Assembly (NCBI RefSeq): GCF_900102185.1 | Contig: NZ_LT629690.1 | Span: forward strand, 248,001-312,000 | DNA: 64,000 nt | Direction: 5' to 3' | From: Terriglobus roseus | Lineage (GTDB): Bacteria > Acidobacteriota > Terriglobia > Terriglobales > Acidobacteriaceae | The notes under the pieces: model-generated | What the model saw: only the letters and a program-made list of their open reading frames with translations | Told to the model about the DNA's origin: nothing | The model's database searches: none | Made by a program: the position numbers and the translations under genes | Shown: one piece after another, positions 33,935 through 42,547 of the stretch | How positions within the stretch are numbered: position 1 is the stretch's first letter | Layout of the letters: each line of letters starts with the position of its first letter

Positions 33935-34969
33935 ATGGAAACGCAGCCTGGCTATCAGGGATTCTCGCCCTCCAGTTATGGAGCGGCCTCAATGCCGCAA
34001 CCCACTGCACCACCGCCTGCGCAACCGCCCATGATGCGGCCTCTTTCCACCGGCGAGATTCTTGACCGCACGCTTGCTCTGTATCGCAGACACTTCTGGC
34101 TGTTTGTTGGAATCGGCACTGTACCGGCAGCGGTTGTGGCGTTAAGTACCGGGCTGCGACTGCTATTCCTAAACACTTACATAAAGTTTCCTAGTCCCAC
34201 AGCAGGGAATCCAAGGGCTGCGTCGCAAGCAGTTGGTGCTGCTGCTCTGTTGCAGGTTGAATTTCTACCTGCGTTGCTGCTGATCCTGGTCACGTACGGA
34301 ATTGCGCAGGCCGCTACTGTGCGTGCTGTTCAGGAGTTGTCTCTGGGGACTCTTCCAACTGCAGCCGAAGCTTATGGCGCAATTCGAGATCGGTGGCTAC
34401 GCTGGACTGGGATTGTGCTGCGCCAGCTATGGAGTGCCGCATGGCCCATGTCGGTTGGCGTTTTGTTGGTCATGATTGCGCTACTGTTGCCGGGAGGTGC
34501 CAACGCGCATCCTGCCGCATTCGTCAGTCTTGTCTTGCTGGCATGGTTACTGATCATTGCTGGTCTTGTTCTGGGAGTATTGAACTATCTGCACGTGGCG
34601 TTGGCTCCAGCCGCTGGCGTGATGGAGAACCTTGGCGTTAATGCGTCATTGCGGCGATCCCGTACTTTGGTTTCCGGAAGAAAGGGCCGCATCTTTCTGG
34701 CGCTTCTGCTTGTGTACGTTCTGCACATGGTGGCGGGCGGTCTACAGTTGCCATTCGCACTCCTTGCTGGGACGATGCATGGCGCACAACGCATTCTGCT
34801 GTTGGCAGCCGATCTACTCATTGCCTTTGTTGCGACTGCATTGGTTTCACCGGTGGCATCCATTGCACTGGCCATGTTCTATACGGACGAGCGTGTACGT
34901 CGCGAGGGCTATGACATTGAGCTGCTGCTTCAGCGCTCCATTGCAGAACGCGCTGAAGCGGGAGCCTGA
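33935..34969 (+). CDS. Polytopic membrane protein of the MoxR-cluster (glycerophosphodiesterase membrane-domain-like)
   Basis: 344 residues. Pro/Ala/Met-rich cytoplasmic N-terminus (1-35), then the conserved entry LSTGEILDRTLALYRRHFWLF and six predicted membrane spans (about 45-72, 100-128, 165-188, 193-217, 249-276, 285-315). It resembles membrane proteins annotated as 'glycerophosphoryl diester phosphodiesterase membrane domain', but no catalytic part is present. It lies 9 nt before a DUF4129 gene, with which it is usually linked in MoxR/DUF58 clusters. Confidence 0.8.
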   Translation: METQPGYQGFSPSSYGAASMPQPTAPPPAQPPMMRPLSTGEILDRTLALYRRHFWLFVGIGTVPAAVVALSTGLRLLFLNTYIKFPSPTAGNPRAASQAVGAAALLQVEFLPALLLILVTYGIAQAATVRAVQELSLGTLPTAAEAYGAIRDRWLRWTGIVLRQLWSAAWPMSVGVLLVMIALLLPGGANAHPAAFVSLVLLAWLLIIAGLVLGVLNYLHVALAPAAGVMENLGVNASLRRSRTLVSGRKGRIFLALLLVYVLHMVAGGLQLPFALLAGTMHGAQRILLLAADLLIAFVATALVSPVASIALAMFYTDERVRREGYDIELLLQRSIAERAEAGA

Positions 34970-34978
34970 TCGCGGACG

Positions 34979-36001
34979 ATGATCTTTTCGCAAGGTGCCC
35001 GTCGATGGCTTTTGGTGATGGCGTCTATTGGACTCGGCTTGTGCGCCCGAGCGCAGATGCCCGCGTTGACTCCGCCACAGGGTCTGCCTTCGTTGCAGGA
35101 CGTTTCCGTAGAAGAGTATCGGCATCATCTGGATCAGTTACGTGGTCTGGTAGCGGATTGCGGGCGTGTCGTAACTGCGTGCAATCCCGAGAGCGTTGGA
35201 AATGACGATCGCGTTCATCCACTGCAAGGTCAACCCTATGCTGTGCGTTATGGATGGCTCCGGACGTTGATGGATGATCGTGATCCCGCAGTGCATCGTT
35301 CACGTACCGAATTGCTTGCACAAGCAGAACAACGATTGAGCGAACAGGAAGAAGATCTGGATCATCCAAAGTCTGCTTCGCCTCTGAAACAGGAAGATCG
35401 TGTGCAGCGTGATCGTGTGCTGGCTTCGAAAGAGTTTGAAGTAGTGCATGAATATTCTTGGCGAGAGCGTGCCAGCGCATGGCTGTCAGAGAAGCTAGCG
35501 CGCATCTTCGGTGGTGCAGCTTCGCTTGGCCGGATTGCTCCATGGCTTGGGAAAGCCCTGGAATGGGGATCGTTGCTTGCAGCGATTACGTTGCTCGTCC
35601 TCTGGATCTATCGCACACTGGACCGGCAACGTACTGCGCTTGGAAAACTGACCGGTGAAGTATCGAAGCGCGAAGCCATAGAAGCTTCTCGCGCGTGGGC
35701 TGAATTGGCGCAGATACATGCGACAAACGGAGAATGGCGCGACGCGGTTCATTGTCTTTATTGGGCAACCATCGTTCTGTTGGAAGAACGCCGTACTCTG
35801 CGTCGGAGTGATACACGCACACCGCGAGAGGTGCTCCAACTGTTGGTTGTCTCTCCACAGTTGCGTGAGCCGTTGGCTGCGCAGACGGTTGCGTTTGAAC
35901 GCATCTGGTATGGCTTTGCCCAAGCGACGCAGGAAGATTATGAATCGGCGCAGCAAAGTTATCGCAGCGTCAAGGGCGTTGCCATGGGAGCGGCGATATG
36001 A
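34979..36001 (+). CDS. DUF4129 domain membrane protein
   Basis: 340 residues. Signal peptide or anchor (about 8-25), an extracytoplasmic helical and acidic region (27-185), one strong membrane span (about 192-212, LEWGSLLAAITLLVLWIYRTL), then the cytoplasmic DUF4129 domain (235-330: AIEASRAWAELAQIHATNGEWRDAVHCLYWATIVLLEERR ... LRRSDTRTPREVLQLL ... FERIWYGFAQATQEDYES). DUF4129 is found with transglutaminase/DUF58/MoxR systems; its activity is unknown. It overlaps the next start by ATGA (35998-36001). Confidence 0.88.
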   Translation: MIFSQGARRWLLVMASIGLGLCARAQMPALTPPQGLPSLQDVSVEEYRHHLDQLRGLVADCGRVVTACNPESVGNDDRVHPLQGQPYAVRYGWLRTLMDDRDPAVHRSRTELLAQAEQRLSEQEEDLDHPKSASPLKQEDRVQRDRVLASKEFEVVHEYSWRERASAWLSEKLARIFGGAASLGRIAPWLGKALEWGSLLAAITLLVLWIYRTLDRQRTALGKLTGEVSKREAIEASRAWAELAQIHATNGEWRDAVHCLYWATIVLLEERRTLRRSDTRTPREVLQLLVVSPQLREPLAAQTVAFERIWYGFAQATQEDYESAQQSYRSVKGVAMGAAI

Positions 36002-37215
36002 GGCCGCCAAATGCAGATCGTCGTACCGTGTTGTGGGTGCTCGGAGTCATGGCGCTACTGGTGACGCTGACTGCCATCTTTGCTCCTGCAACCAGTGATG
36101 ATGACAAAGCGCCCACCACATACAATTCCGGTGCTGCCGGTTGGAAGGGTGCTTATCTCCTGCTGCAGCGGCTTGGATATAACGTAAGCCGATCCGAAAC
36201 ACCTGCATCCATGCTGGATCGGACGGACGCTGTCCACACGACGTATGTACTGGCCTCACCGAACACTCCCGCCGAAGATACCCAGAAGCGGGATTACGAA
36301 GCATTGGAGCGTTTTCTTCAGCGCGGTGGCCGCGTTATCGCGACAGGATCAAGCGGCGCGTTGTTTCTTCCCGGTGGCCGTGCTGGCAGGCCCACACAGT
36401 TTGTAGGAGATCTCTGCAATGCCATGCCAGAGGGAAATGGTGAACTGGCACAGGCAGGAAGCTTCTCACTCTACGATGCAGCGCCATGGAATGCGCTGGA
36501 ACCGCTGGCACGTGTGGATGCGCGATGCGGAGCTGACGCCGTGCTTGTGCATCGCGACTATCCGCATGGCGGTGCGATGATTTATCTCGCCTCATCGGAG
36601 CCGTTCAGCAACCGTGGCTTGAAGCAGGATCAATCGTTACACCTATTACTGCTTGCGATAGGGCCATCATCTGGAGAGAGCCGTCGTACGGTCATCTTTG
36701 ACGAGTTTTATCGCGGCGAGCAAGCATCACCGTCGGACTACCTGCGTGGCTTGCCATTACGTTCGCTTATCATGCAGGCACTGCTCGTTCTCTTATTGCT
36801 GATGTTCACATACACGCGTCGTAGTGGGCCTATACGCGAACCAGTTGTGGTGCCACGAACATCCCCGCTTGAGTTTGTAGAGAGCATGGGCGCGTTGTAT
36901 GAACGAGCAGGTGTATCCAAACCTGCTACGGACGGAGCTCGTCGCAGACTTCTCGGGTTCCTGATATCCGTGTGCGGTCTACCCGCCGAAATGGCTGAGT
37001 CTAGCCAAAGGACAGCAGATTTTATTGCGCAGCGGTTTGGTATATCTCAGGAATCACTGGCTACGCTACTAGAACGATTGCAGGCTGCTCGTTATGAGAC
37101 TCTGCGTCCGCGTGATGCACTTGCGCTCGTGCGCGAGACCGATGCAGAGATCGAACGACTGCAAGTCATGATGAAATCATCCCAATCCCAACCGCTTGTA
37201 CAGGAGATGAAGTGA
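35998..37215 (+). CDS. DUF4350 domain membrane protein
   Basis: 405 residues. An N-terminal membrane span (about 10-29) is followed by a DUF4350 region (38-230), GATase/sugar-binding-like in fold: NSGAAGWKGAYLLLQRLGYNVSR, FLQRGGRVIATGSSG, FDEFYRGEQ. A second span lies at about 259-277 (MQALLVLLLLMFTYTRR), with a cytoplasmic helical tail ending near the next gene's start. It is translationally coupled on both sides (ATGA with DUF4129, GTGA with MoxR). Confidence 0.88.
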   Translation: MRPPNADRRTVLWVLGVMALLVTLTAIFAPATSDDDKAPTTYNSGAAGWKGAYLLLQRLGYNVSRSETPASMLDRTDAVHTTYVLASPNTPAEDTQKRDYEALERFLQRGGRVIATGSSGALFLPGGRAGRPTQFVGDLCNAMPEGNGELAQAGSFSLYDAAPWNALEPLARVDARCGADAVLVHRDYPHGGAMIYLASSEPFSNRGLKQDQSLHLLLLAIGPSSGESRRTVIFDEFYRGEQASPSDYLRGLPLRSLIMQALLVLLLLMFTYTRRSGPIREPVVVPRTSPLEFVESMGALYERAGVSKPATDGARRRLLGFLISVCGLPAEMAESSQRTADFIAQRFGISQESLATLLERLQAARYETLRPRDALALVRETDAEIERLQVMMKSSQSQPLVQEMK

Positions 37216-38168
37216 ACACCCCAAGCCATTCCCTTGAGTTATTTCAAAGCGGCCGCGAAGAGCTTGGCCGTGTTCTTGCTGGTCAACAGGAGTTGATTGA
37301 GCAATCGTTGCTGACGCTGCTTTGTGGAGGACATGCGCTCGTTGAAGGTGTTCCAGGTGTGGCAAAGACGCTTGCGGTGAAGACACTCGCTCGTTTTCTT
37401 GGCTTGGATTTTCGTCGTGTGCAGGGAACGCCAGACATTATGCCCGCAGACATTTTAGGAACGAATGTGTTCTCTCCAAGGACGGGTGAGTTCGCCATGC
37501 ATCGCGGGCCAGTCTTCACTGAGTTTCTGCTGGCCGACGAAATCAACCGCATGCCTCCCAGGACGCAGGCGGCGCTGCTTGAATCTATGGAAGAAAGACA
37601 GGTAACGCTTGATGGTCAAACATATCCGTTGCCAATCTATTTCACAGTCTTTGCAACGCAGAATCCTCTCGAATTTGAAGGCACATATCCGCTACCGGAG
37701 GCGCAGTTGGATCGATTCTTATTGAAGATCCGTGTTGCCTACCCTGAATTCTCAGAAGAACGCGTTGTGCTTGAGCGCCATCATGCGATTTCGGTAGGCC
37801 ATCGTCTCGAGGATATTTCGTTGACACCAGTCGCACCGCAATTGTTGGAGGCGGCACGTGCAGAGGTGCGTGCAGTGCAGGTGGAATCAGCGTTGTTCGA
37901 CTATCTTCTTGCCATTGTGCGGCGCACACGAGAGTGGCCTGCGTTGATGCTTGGAGCATCGCCCCGTGCAGCTACAAGTCTGCTGTTGGTTGCCAAGGCA
38001 TATGCGGCGCGTGATGGGCGCGACTATCTTCTTCCTGACGATGTGAAGTTTGCTGCCGCGCCAGTCTTGCGTCACAGGCTGATCCTGAAACCAGAAGCAG
38101 AGCTGGAAGGATTCAACACGGACCGCGTGATTGCAGATGTGCTAGCTGCGACTCCATTGCCTCGTTAA
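37212..38168 (+). CDS. MoxR-type AAA+ ATPase
   Basis: 318-residue AAA+ ATPase of the MoxR class, thought to act as a chaperone that activates or inserts partner proteins with VWA/DUF58 domains. Walker A GVPGVAKT (46-53), Walker B LLADE (106-110), sensor 1 ATQNP (148-152), arginine-finger region LPEAQLDRFLLKI, and a C-terminal lid (GASPRAATSLL). GTG start overlapping the DUF4350 stop by 4 nt; the DUF58 gene begins 6 nt after its stop. Confidence 0.95.
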   Translation: MNTPSHSLELFQSGREELGRVLAGQQELIEQSLLTLLCGGHALVEGVPGVAKTLAVKTLARFLGLDFRRVQGTPDIMPADILGTNVFSPRTGEFAMHRGPVFTEFLLADEINRMPPRTQAALLESMEERQVTLDGQTYPLPIYFTVFATQNPLEFEGTYPLPEAQLDRFLLKIRVAYPEFSEERVVLERHHAISVGHRLEDISLTPVAPQLLEAARAEVRAVQVESALFDYLLAIVRRTREWPALMLGASPRAATSLLLVAKAYAARDGRDYLLPDDVKFAAAPVLRHRLILKPEAELEGFNTDRVIADVLAATPLPR

Positions 38169-38174
38169 CAAAGC

Positions 38175-39608
38175 ATGCAGACGCTGATCCCATTACCGGT
38201 TACCGCTATTGCGCATCCCAAAGGGAGGCGTTTGGGCAGGCTGCTGGGCTTTGGCGCCACACCGCGTCTATTGCTTCTGCTGGCCGCATCGATACTACTC
38301 AGCATCCCGGCTTTCCTTGCCAGCCGTACACCATGGTTGATGTTTGGTTTCGATGCGTTGCTGCTTGGAGCATTCGTCGTGGACGCTCTATTGTTACCAG
38401 CGCCTGAGCGGTTTGAATTAACGAGAAGATTTCTTCACGCCCCAGAGTTGGGAACACCGATCGCTATTGAATTGCAGGCAACGAAGTCTGCGGTTGGAAT
38501 TCATAAGTTGCGCTTTACGGATGACCTTCACGCATCCATGTTGTTCTCTGAGGCGATCGGAACCGCTGTCAGTTATCCAAGCGAGCCGTCGAAAGTGGAA
38601 TACGTGGCGACGCCGTCGCAACGCGGCGATTTGGCGCTCGGAAAACTGTACTTCCGATATCGCAGCGCGATTGGATTTGCCGAGCGGTGGGCGGTAGCCG
38701 ATCTTCGTCAGACCATTCGTGTCTTCGCAGCGGGCGAGCAAGCGAACGAGTCTTCGGAATTATTTCTTTTGCGTGCGCGACAGATTGAACTAGAAAAAAG
38801 AAGGCTGCGCCGCATTGGTCTGGGGCGCGAATTTGAACAATTGAGGGACTATCGCATCGGCGATGAACTGCGCAATATTTCATGGAAGGCGACGGCACGG
38901 CACAATCGTCTGATCACGCTGCAATTCACTACAGAGCGTTCGCAGCAGGTGTGGATTGTGCTGGACGCCGGAAGGTTGTCGAGAACAACATTCGCGTTGG
39001 AAAAGGCGCTTGCGGTCAACGGTGAAGGGGATGCAACACAGATTGTCACGCAGTTGGATCAGGCGGCGTCAGCGGCTGGACAGCTTGCGCGCGTCATCCA
39101 GCAGTCGGGCGATCGCAGTGCGCTATTGACGTATGGCCGCAGTGTCCAGCAGCAGTTGCTGCCATCGTCGGGAACGTTACATCTGCGTCGCATGATTGAT
39201 GCGTTGTCGCAGGTGCGATCCGAGACAGCGGAGGCTGATCATCTGATGGCTTCTGTTCGTTTGCGGCAGTTGCAACGCCGACGCGGACTAGTTTTATGGA
39301 TCACGGAGATGACCGAAAGCGCGGGGAGGCCGGAGATTGTGACGGCTGTCAGCGCGCTGGTGCGCCGTCATCTGGTCGTGCTTGTTTTGCTGCAGCAACC
39401 AGAGTTGGAGGCATTGGCTTCGTCTTCCCCGAAAAACGCGCACGAGATGTATGCCATTACTGCAGCGCAAGAAATGCTCGATCGTAGAAGAACCTTGCTA
39501 GCTCAGTTGCGTTCACAAGGTGTGTTGGTCGTGGAAACCAATGCGGCCAACGTTGCCGCCGACAGCATTTCCAAATATTTGGAAGTTAAATCGCAGGGAC
39601 AGCTTTGA
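38175..39608 (+). CDS. DUF58 domain protein (VWA-like)
   Basis: 477 residues. Two N-terminal membrane spans (about 30-70), then a beta-rich segment, the DUF58 signature GREFEQLRDYRIGDELRNIS (about 216-235) with WKATARHNRLITLQF, and a VWA-like fold with a MIDAS-like start (QQVWIVLDAGRL). DUF58 proteins are the usual partners of MoxR ATPases. Its 3' end overlaps the convergent SpoIIM-like gene by 23 bp. It is the last gene of the operon that begins at or before 33935. Confidence 0.92.
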   Translation: MQTLIPLPVTAIAHPKGRRLGRLLGFGATPRLLLLLAASILLSIPAFLASRTPWLMFGFDALLLGAFVVDALLLPAPERFELTRRFLHAPELGTPIAIELQATKSAVGIHKLRFTDDLHASMLFSEAIGTAVSYPSEPSKVEYVATPSQRGDLALGKLYFRYRSAIGFAERWAVADLRQTIRVFAAGEQANESSELFLLRARQIELEKRRLRRIGLGREFEQLRDYRIGDELRNISWKATARHNRLITLQFTTERSQQVWIVLDAGRLSRTTFALEKALAVNGEGDATQIVTQLDQAASAAGQLARVIQQSGDRSALLTYGRSVQQQLLPSSGTLHLRRMIDALSQVRSETAEADHLMASVRLRQLQRRRGLVLWITEMTESAGRPEIVTAVSALVRRHLVVLVLLQQPELEALASSSPKNAHEMYAITAAQEMLDRRRTLLAQLRSQGVLVVETNAANVAADSISKYLEVKSQGQL

Positions 39609-40566
39609 TATCGAGCTGACGATTGCGTCCGCCCTCGCTCAACCAGAAAAACAGTCCGGTCAGCAACAGTGCACAAACAGAAAATTTCACTGCTCTTGGC
39701 ACGTGCGTGGGATCGAGAAAAGCTTCTAGAATTCCCGCGATGAAAAGCATGGGTATGGTGCCTGCAAGCAGCCTCACAGCTTCACTGCCTGCGCGCGCAA
39801 GTGAGGTTCGCCGTGTTAATGTTCCTGGAAACAGCAAGCCTGTGGCTATGCGAAGGCCGGCGCCACCGGCTATAAAGATGCTCGGCAGTTCCAGTGCGCC
39901 GTGAGCCGCGACAAAGCTCCATAAGTCCAATGCCATACCGTGCTGCGCGCAGGCGGTGGAGATAATGCCGACGCTCATGCCATTCCAGAACAACATCAAC
40001 ACGGTGGGAATGCCCGCGAGAATGCCGCCCGCAAAGACATAGAACGTAACCGCAATGTTGTTCGTCATGATGGCGCTGGATTCCTGTGGCTTCGCGCTCA
40101 ATACACTCTCAGTCCACATCTCATGGCGCTCAATGGTGGCCACCATCTCCGGCCCCAGAACGGCGCGCATGAAGTGTGGGCGAGCAATTGTTTCCAGAGA
40201 GCCAAGCAGCGCACCCAGAAGGCAAAGCGTAACTGAGGCGGCGATGTATGGCCACAGCCGTCGCACCAGTATCGGGAAATCCGCACTCAGAAAGCGCCAG
40301 ACGCTGAGCATACTGGTGCGCTGTCCGCTATAGACATGATTATGGGCGCGGCTAACAAGGCGATTGAGATATTCCGCTAGCGATTGCGCCGTGCGATCGC
40401 TCCTTACCGCCGAGAGATCTGCCGTTGCGCGCCGATAGAGCAGGCCGAAGTCGCGCAGTTCGTCTGCTGTGAGGGACTTCAATCCCTTGGTCTCCACAGT
40501 TGTCGTTAGCGCATGCAGCCGATCCCAATCTTCACGTCGCGCCGCAATCCAGCCGTTGGAGACCAT
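39586..40566 (-). CDS. Stage II sporulation protein M (SpoIIM)-like membrane protein
   Basis: 326 residues; start at ATG 40566 (MVSNGWIAARREDWDRLHAL), with a TAGCAT box 7 nt upstream (40574-40579). A cytoplasmic helical N-terminal region (1-105) contains the family motif LGLLYRRATADLS-like (DFGLLYRRATADLS). Then come about five membrane spans in the SpoIIM domain (IAASVTLCLLGALLGSL; NNIAVTFYVFAGGILAG; AAHGALELPSIFIAGGAGL). No sporulation is implied: this family commonly pairs with RDD and MoxR genes in non-sporulating bacteria. An in-frame GTG at 40650 would overlap the divergent RDD gene. Confidence 0.9.
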   Translation of the reverse strand: MVSNGWIAARREDWDRLHALTTTVETKGLKSLTADELRDFGLLYRRATADLSAVRSDRTAQSLAEYLNRLVSRAHNHVYSGQRTSMLSVWRFLSADFPILVRRLWPYIAASVTLCLLGALLGSLETIARPHFMRAVLGPEMVATIERHEMWTESVLSAKPQESSAIMTNNIAVTFYVFAGGILAGIPTVLMLFWNGMSVGIISTACAQHGMALDLWSFVAAHGALELPSIFIAGGAGLRIATGLLFPGTLTRRTSLARAGSEAVRLLAGTIPMLFIAGILEAFLDPTHVPRAVKFSVCALLLTGLFFWLSEGGRNRQLDIKAVPAI

Positions 40567-40579
40567 ATAGTGAATGCTA
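40566..40579. promoter_or_regulatory. Overlapping divergent -10 boxes between SpoIIM-like and RDD genes
   Basis: TATAGT (40566-40571) faces the RDD gene, and TAGCAT (reverse of 40574-40579) faces the SpoIIM-like gene. The two boxes are 2 bp apart, so the two partners of the cluster are probably controlled together. Confidence 0.4.
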
Positions 40580-40597
40580 ACTGGAGAGTCTGCCTCT

Positions 40598-41443
40598 GTG
40601 AGCACGTTTTCCCAACCGCCCGCCACTTTTGACGACCACGCAATCGACACGCCGGAGCAGGTGGCGCTTTACTTTCCACTGGCTGGCTTGGGAAGCCGGT
40701 TTCTCGCGGCTGCACTGGACATTGCGATCCAGACTGCGGTTACGTTATTGCTCGTCCTTGTTGCGGTAATCGTATTCAGCGCCATTGGCACACACAGGCT
40801 GGACAATATGTCCAACACTGCTGCGAAGTGGTTTACAGCACTGCTCATCCTTGGATACTTCACGCTGATCTGGGGTTACTACACGCTATTCGAGGCATTT
40901 CGTAACGGACAGACGCCGGGTAAGCGAGTTCTGAAGATCCGCGTGATCAAAGACAGCGGACGACAGATCACGTTCTTCGAGGCATTGGCGCGCAATCTAC
41001 TACGTGTAATCGACAATTTGCCCGGAGCTTATCTCACAGGTGTAATTTCCATCCTTGTTACGAAGCAGAATAAGCGGCTAGGCGATCTGGTTGCCGGCAC
41101 CATTGTCGTGCATGAACGTACCGACGAGTTTGGTGGATACTTGTCTGCACCTGTGAGCCGTAGTTTCACTTCCAACATTTTTCAGGCCCCTGCGGCTCCG
41201 CCTCCAATGTTGTCTGAGATTCCAGCGGATCGCGTTGCACGTCTCACTCCTAATGATTTGCATCTGATCGATAGCTTTCTGGCTCGTGCGATTTCGTTGC
41301 CCATGGATGTACGCGCTCAGCTTGGGTCGCGTCTTCTGGATACGCTATGCACGAAGATGGATGTGCCCGTGCCGACGGATGTGCCTCCTGAGAGAATATT
41401 GGAGGCGCTCGCTTATACCTTGCGCGGCGCGGGAAGAGCGTAA
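40598..41443 (+). CDS. RDD-family membrane protein
   Basis: 281 residues. RDD domain: GSRFLAAALDIAIQ at the start (the R..D signature), two spans (about 35-60 and 75-100), NGQTPGKRVLKIRVIKDSGRQITFFEALARNLLRVID (about 108-145), NKRLGDLVAGTIVV. A cytoplasmic C-terminal tail of ~100 residues follows. GTG 40598 was chosen because GGAGAG lies 10 nt upstream; ATG 40574 is in frame but lacks a Shine-Dalgarno and sits inside the promoter. RDD proteins are often transporters or Na+/H+ antiporter-like; the role here is unknown, but it is linked to SpoIIM/MoxR. Confidence 0.88.
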   Translation: MSTFSQPPATFDDHAIDTPEQVALYFPLAGLGSRFLAAALDIAIQTAVTLLLVLVAVIVFSAIGTHRLDNMSNTAAKWFTALLILGYFTLIWGYYTLFEAFRNGQTPGKRVLKIRVIKDSGRQITFFEALARNLLRVIDNLPGAYLTGVISILVTKQNKRLGDLVAGTIVVHERTDEFGGYLSAPVSRSFTSNIFQAPAAPPPMLSEIPADRVARLTPNDLHLIDSFLARAISLPMDVRAQLGSRLLDTLCTKMDVPVPTDVPPERILEALAYTLRGAGRA

Positions 41444-41499
41444 TGCCAGCCGCGTATACTTTGCGATGCAGATAGCTTTTATCCGTGGAGAGTAAGTGC

Positions 41500-42546
41500 A
41501 TGGCATTTCCGCAGTCGTACGTTGCCAACCCTGATCGCTACAGCAATGCGCAGTTCCGCCGCTGCGGCAAGAGCGGCATTCAGTTGCCCCTGATTACGTT
41601 GGGCCTATGGCAGAACTTTGGTGGCGATGATGTCTATGAGACAGGCCGAGCCATGTTGCGTCGTGCATTCGACCGTGGTGTGACGCATTTTGATTTGGCG
41701 AATAACTATGGGCCACCGTATGGCTCTGCTGAGGAGAACTTCGGCAAAGTGCTTCGCACAGACTTCGCAGCGCATCGCGATGAACTCATCATTTCGTCCA
41801 AGGCTGGCTGGGATATGTGGCCCGGGCCGTATGGCATTGGTGGATCGAAGAAGTACCTTGTTGCTTCGCTGGATCAGTCGCTGAAGCGTATGGGGCTCGA
41901 GTATGTCGATATCTTCTACACGCACAGGCCTGATTTCGATACGCCAATTGAAGAAACAGTAAGCGCTCTTGCGCAAATCGTCCGCCAAGGCAAAGCGCTT
42001 TATGTAGGCATTTCCTCCTACTCTCCAGAGCGCACGAAGATTGCTTATGAATTGTTGGCGAAGGAAGGCATTCGTCTGCTGATTCATCAGCCTTCGTATT
42101 CCATGTTGAATCGCTTCTTAGAGCAGGGACTGCTGGACACGCTGGGAGAACTCGGCGTGGGATGCATCGCGTTTTCGCCGCTCGCACAGGGACTGCTAAC
42201 AAACAAGTATCTGAAGGGTGATGCAACACAAAACACACGAGCAAGCGGCGGCGACAGCAGTTTCAGTAAAGATCTGTTGAAGCCGGAAACGCTTGATCGG
42301 GTACGCGCGTTGCATACGATTGCGGAAAAGCGTGGACAATCGCTCGCGCAGATGGCTATCGCGTGGACACTGCGTGATTCTCGCGTTACTTCATCGCTGA
42401 TTGGAGCTCGCAACGTTGCCCAGTTGGACGATTCGCTGAATTCTTTGAACAATCTCGCATTCACCGAAGAGGAACTGAAGCAGATTGATCAGTTTGCCGT
42501 CGATACGCCAGAGATTGATTTGTGGCGTCCGGTAAACAGCAGATAA
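41500..42546 (+). CDS. Aldo/keto reductase, YghZ/L-glyceraldehyde-3-phosphate reductase-like
   Basis: 348-residue NADPH-dependent aldo/keto reductase. Close to the YghZ group: RRCGKSGIQLPLITLGLWQNFG, HFDLANNYGPPYGSAEENFG, ISSKAGWDMWPGPYG. The catalytic tetrad is the Asp in HFDLANNYG, the Tyr in that motif, the Lys in ISSKAG and the His in FYTHRPD. YghZ-type enzymes detoxify methylglyoxal and reduce L-glyceraldehyde-3-phosphate. ATG 41500 has GGAGAG about 8 nt upstream. Convergent with the next gene (1-nt gap). Confidence 0.92.
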   Translation: MAFPQSYVANPDRYSNAQFRRCGKSGIQLPLITLGLWQNFGGDDVYETGRAMLRRAFDRGVTHFDLANNYGPPYGSAEENFGKVLRTDFAAHRDELIISSKAGWDMWPGPYGIGGSKKYLVASLDQSLKRMGLEYVDIFYTHRPDFDTPIEETVSALAQIVRQGKALYVGISSYSPERTKIAYELLAKEGIRLLIHQPSYSMLNRFLEQGLLDTLGELGVGCIAFSPLAQGLLTNKYLKGDATQNTRASGGDSSFSKDLLKPETLDRVRALHTIAEKRGQSLAQMAIAWTLRDSRVTSSLIGARNVAQLDDSLNSLNNLAFTEEELKQIDQFAVDTPEIDLWRPVNSR

Positions 42547-42547
42547 C

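Noticed and set aside
39586-40566. SpoIIM-like gene as evidence of endospore formation
   Set aside because: The family is widespread in non-sporulating bacteria next to RDD and MoxR genes; no other sporulation gene is present.
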